From contig DAOVDC010000042.1 in assembly GCA_030669695.1 (NCBI GenBank), forward strand, positions 1 to 6,363: DNA of 6,363 bases, written 5' to 3'. Numbering within the stretch: position 1 is the first letter of the stretch; every line of letters begins with the position of its first letter. Position numbers and translations under genes: made by a program. This stretch comes from Candidatus Bathyarchaeota archaeon (GTDB lineage Archaea; Thermoproteota; Bathyarchaeia; Bathyarchaeales; Bathyarchaeaceae). A model generated the notes under the pieces. It worked only from the letters and a program-made list of their open reading frames with translations, made no database searches and was not told the DNA's origin. Of the stretch, positions 5,623 to 6,363 are shown in pieces.

Positions 5623-6053
5623 ACAGCTTCTCCGCCAACAGAACGTTGGATTGCTGTCACCCAATCTTGAGCATTATAAACTTCAAATATAGGGTTCTCC
5701 ATTCCAGATTGGGTTTCTAGTGACACCATCAGGATTTGATATTGCTCTTTGTTAAACAGAGACGGTGGTTCATTCAACGTGCCTTTCTTTCTTGAGCGAG
5801 TTTCCACAGTCGCCCCAAGCACGTTCTCTACAGGGAGATTGATTTTTACACCAACTGTTTGAACTTCAGATTTTTTTCCAAATCCGAAAAGTCCACCAGA
5901 CTTGACAGTTTGTTGTTGCAGAAAAATGAATCGTTTGTTCGTCAAGATGAGCTTTCCTAACATATATGATCCGATTCTACTATAACCGCCATGATAGTGT
6001 ACACCTGTTTGTTCTCTCATGACACTCTCCCCACGTCCTAGAAAGAAACTCAT
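5619..6053 (-). CDS. PH/GRAM-like domain protein
   Basis: From ATG 6053 the product has 144 residues and consists of one domain. SYMLGKLILTNKRFIFLQQQ (29-48) is the strand-turn-strand signature of GRAM and bacterial PH-like domains. It is followed by a loop GGLFGFGKK (53-61), VGVKINLPVENV (67-78), further strands QYQILMVSLETQ and IFEVYN, and a closing helix QDWVTAIQRSV with the usual PH Trp (W131). The loop and the whole fold suggest binding of a protein, lipid or peptide partner; no catalytic motif is visible and no membrane segment. An ATG at 6083 is in frame but lies upstream of GGAGG and near the predicted transcription start, so 6053 is preferred, with 12 nt from GGAGG. It is the first gene of the minus-strand operon and overlaps the zinc-ribbon gene by 4 nt. 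Confidence 0.78.
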   Translation of the reverse strand: MSFFLGRGESVMREQTGVHYHGGYSRIGSYMLGKLILTNKRFIFLQQQTVKSGGLFGFGKKSEVQTVGVKINLPVENVLGATVETRSRKKGTLNEPPSLFNKEQYQILMVSLETQSGMENPIFEVYNAQDWVTAIQRSVGGEAV

Positions 6054-6065
6054 ACTGCAAACAGA

Positions 6066-6070
6066 CCTCC
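6066..6070 (-). promoter_or_regulatory. Shine-Dalgarno GGAGG of the PH-like gene
   Basis: GGAGG followed by TCTG on the minus strand matches the archaeal consensus. It lies downstream of the ATG at 6083 and 12 nt upstream of the ATG at 6053, so it argues against the longer form. A TTG at 6060 has better spacing but is out of frame. Confidence 0.55.
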
Positions 6071-6102
6071 TTTCACTTAACATTATGAATCGACTCTTCG
6101 GA

Positions 6103-6108
6103 TTTAAA
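6103..6108 (-). promoter_or_regulatory. TATA box of the PH / zinc-ribbon / transglutaminase-like operon
   Basis: On the minus strand the sequence ACTTTAAATCC resembles an archaeal TATA box. With a usual distance of 25-27 bases, transcription would start near 6079, giving a leader of about 26 nt that contains the GGAGG at 6066-6070. No other promoter-like element is seen within the operon, consistent with a single transcript for the three genes. Confidence 0.5.
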
Positions 6109-6122
6109 GTTTGTTACGTGTC

Positions 6123-6169
6123 ATGCATGCATACCAACACATGGGCTTTTAGATTTTGCATGCATGCAT
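6123..6169. repeat. two copies of palindrome ATGCATGCAT
   Basis: ATGCATGCAT occurs at 6123-6132 and 6160-6169, the second inside TGCATGCATGCAT (6157-6169). Copies start 37 bases apart, about 3.5 helical turns. They lie just upstream of the operon's TATA box (6103-6108). Each is a perfect palindrome, so they could be sites for a dimeric regulator; this is inference. Confidence 0.5.
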
Positions 6170-6280
6170 TCGAAAAAATCTGCAAATGTCTACCTCATTT
6201 TCGCAGTGCAATTCAAGTCCCTATATTTGTGTATGGATTGAAAGAATGAGAAATTAGTATGAAGTGTAATCAAAGGCTTT

Positions 6281-6310
6281 TTGATGCTGTCTATTCCTTG
6301 TAAGCATCAA
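6281..6310 (-). terminator. hairpin after the right-edge gene
   Basis: TTGATGCT (6281-6288) and AGCATCAA (6303-6310) form a perfect 8-bp stem with a 14-nt loop, beginning two bases after the stop codon of the minus-strand gene at the right edge. No clear T-run follows, so it may be a 3'-end stabilising hairpin as much as a terminator. Confidence 0.4.
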
Positions 6311-6312
6311 CT

Positions 6313-6363
6313 TTAGAGATTCCTGAACTTCTCATAAACCTCGAGATAATCCTTAATCCGCGC
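6313..6363 (-). CDS. C-terminal end of an unidentified protein
   Basis: From the right edge the minus strand reads ARIKDYLEVYEKFRNL followed by TAA. The 16 residues look like a charged amphipathic C-terminal helix, and a hairpin follows the stop, as expected after a gene. Too little is present to name the protein. It is on the same strand as the PH-like operon and ends about 230 bases before its promoter region, so it is probably a separate unit. Confidence 0.5.
   Translation of the reverse strand, partial: ARIKDYLEVYEKFRNL

Noticed and set aside
6019..6249. 76-codon plus-strand frame across the PH-like gene's 5' end
   Set aside because: It is antisense to the PH-like start and its promoter, and its Cys/Met/Phe-rich composition comes largely from the ATGCATGCAT repeats.

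Overview
The window is archaeal chromosome. The plus strand carries SRP54, Pus10, ribosomal protein L21e and RNA polymerase subunit Rpo4/RpoF in one compact block. This is a conserved archaeal neighbourhood, and all four proteins are of archaeal/eukaryotic type. Moderate GC, GGAGG-type Shine-Dalgarno (SD) sites, TATA-like promoter elements and many TTG starts fit a mesophilic or moderate archaeon. A TACK-group lineage such as Bathyarchaeia is my guess; the lineage is inference from style, not a measured placement.

Layout. (1) 1-137, minus: 5' end of a helix-turn-helix (HTH) transcription factor gene, cut by the window edge. (2) 311-586, plus: a small archaeal winged-helix-like hypothetical protein, followed by 173 bases with only doubtful tiny frames. 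(3) 760-4113, plus: srp54 - pus10 - rpl21e - rpoF, with very short gaps from pus10 onward. SRP54 targets proteins to the membrane, Pus10 makes pseudouridine in the tRNA T-loop, L21e belongs to the 50S subunit and Rpo4 to the polymerase stalk, so the block couples translation, export and transcription. The start codon of pus10 is problematic. (4) 4114-4258: a convergent intergenic region with a nested inverted repeat and T-rich stretch, probably the terminator region of the cluster. (5) 6053-4259, minus: a three-gene operon read from a good TATA box near 6105. It encodes a PH/GRAM-like domain protein, a small zinc-ribbon protein and an intracellular transglutaminase-like protein with an intact Cys-His-Asp triad. 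(6) 6084-6312: upstream region with two copies of the palindrome ATGCATGCAT and overlapping hairpins. (7) 6313-6363, minus: the last 16 codons of a further gene.

The four-gene plus-strand block is ordinary and confidently assigned. The least explained part is the minus-strand PH-like / zinc-ribbon / transglutaminase-like operon, whose tight coupling suggests one shared but unknown process. Nothing seen amounts to a CRISPR array, tRNA, rRNA or insertion sequence.
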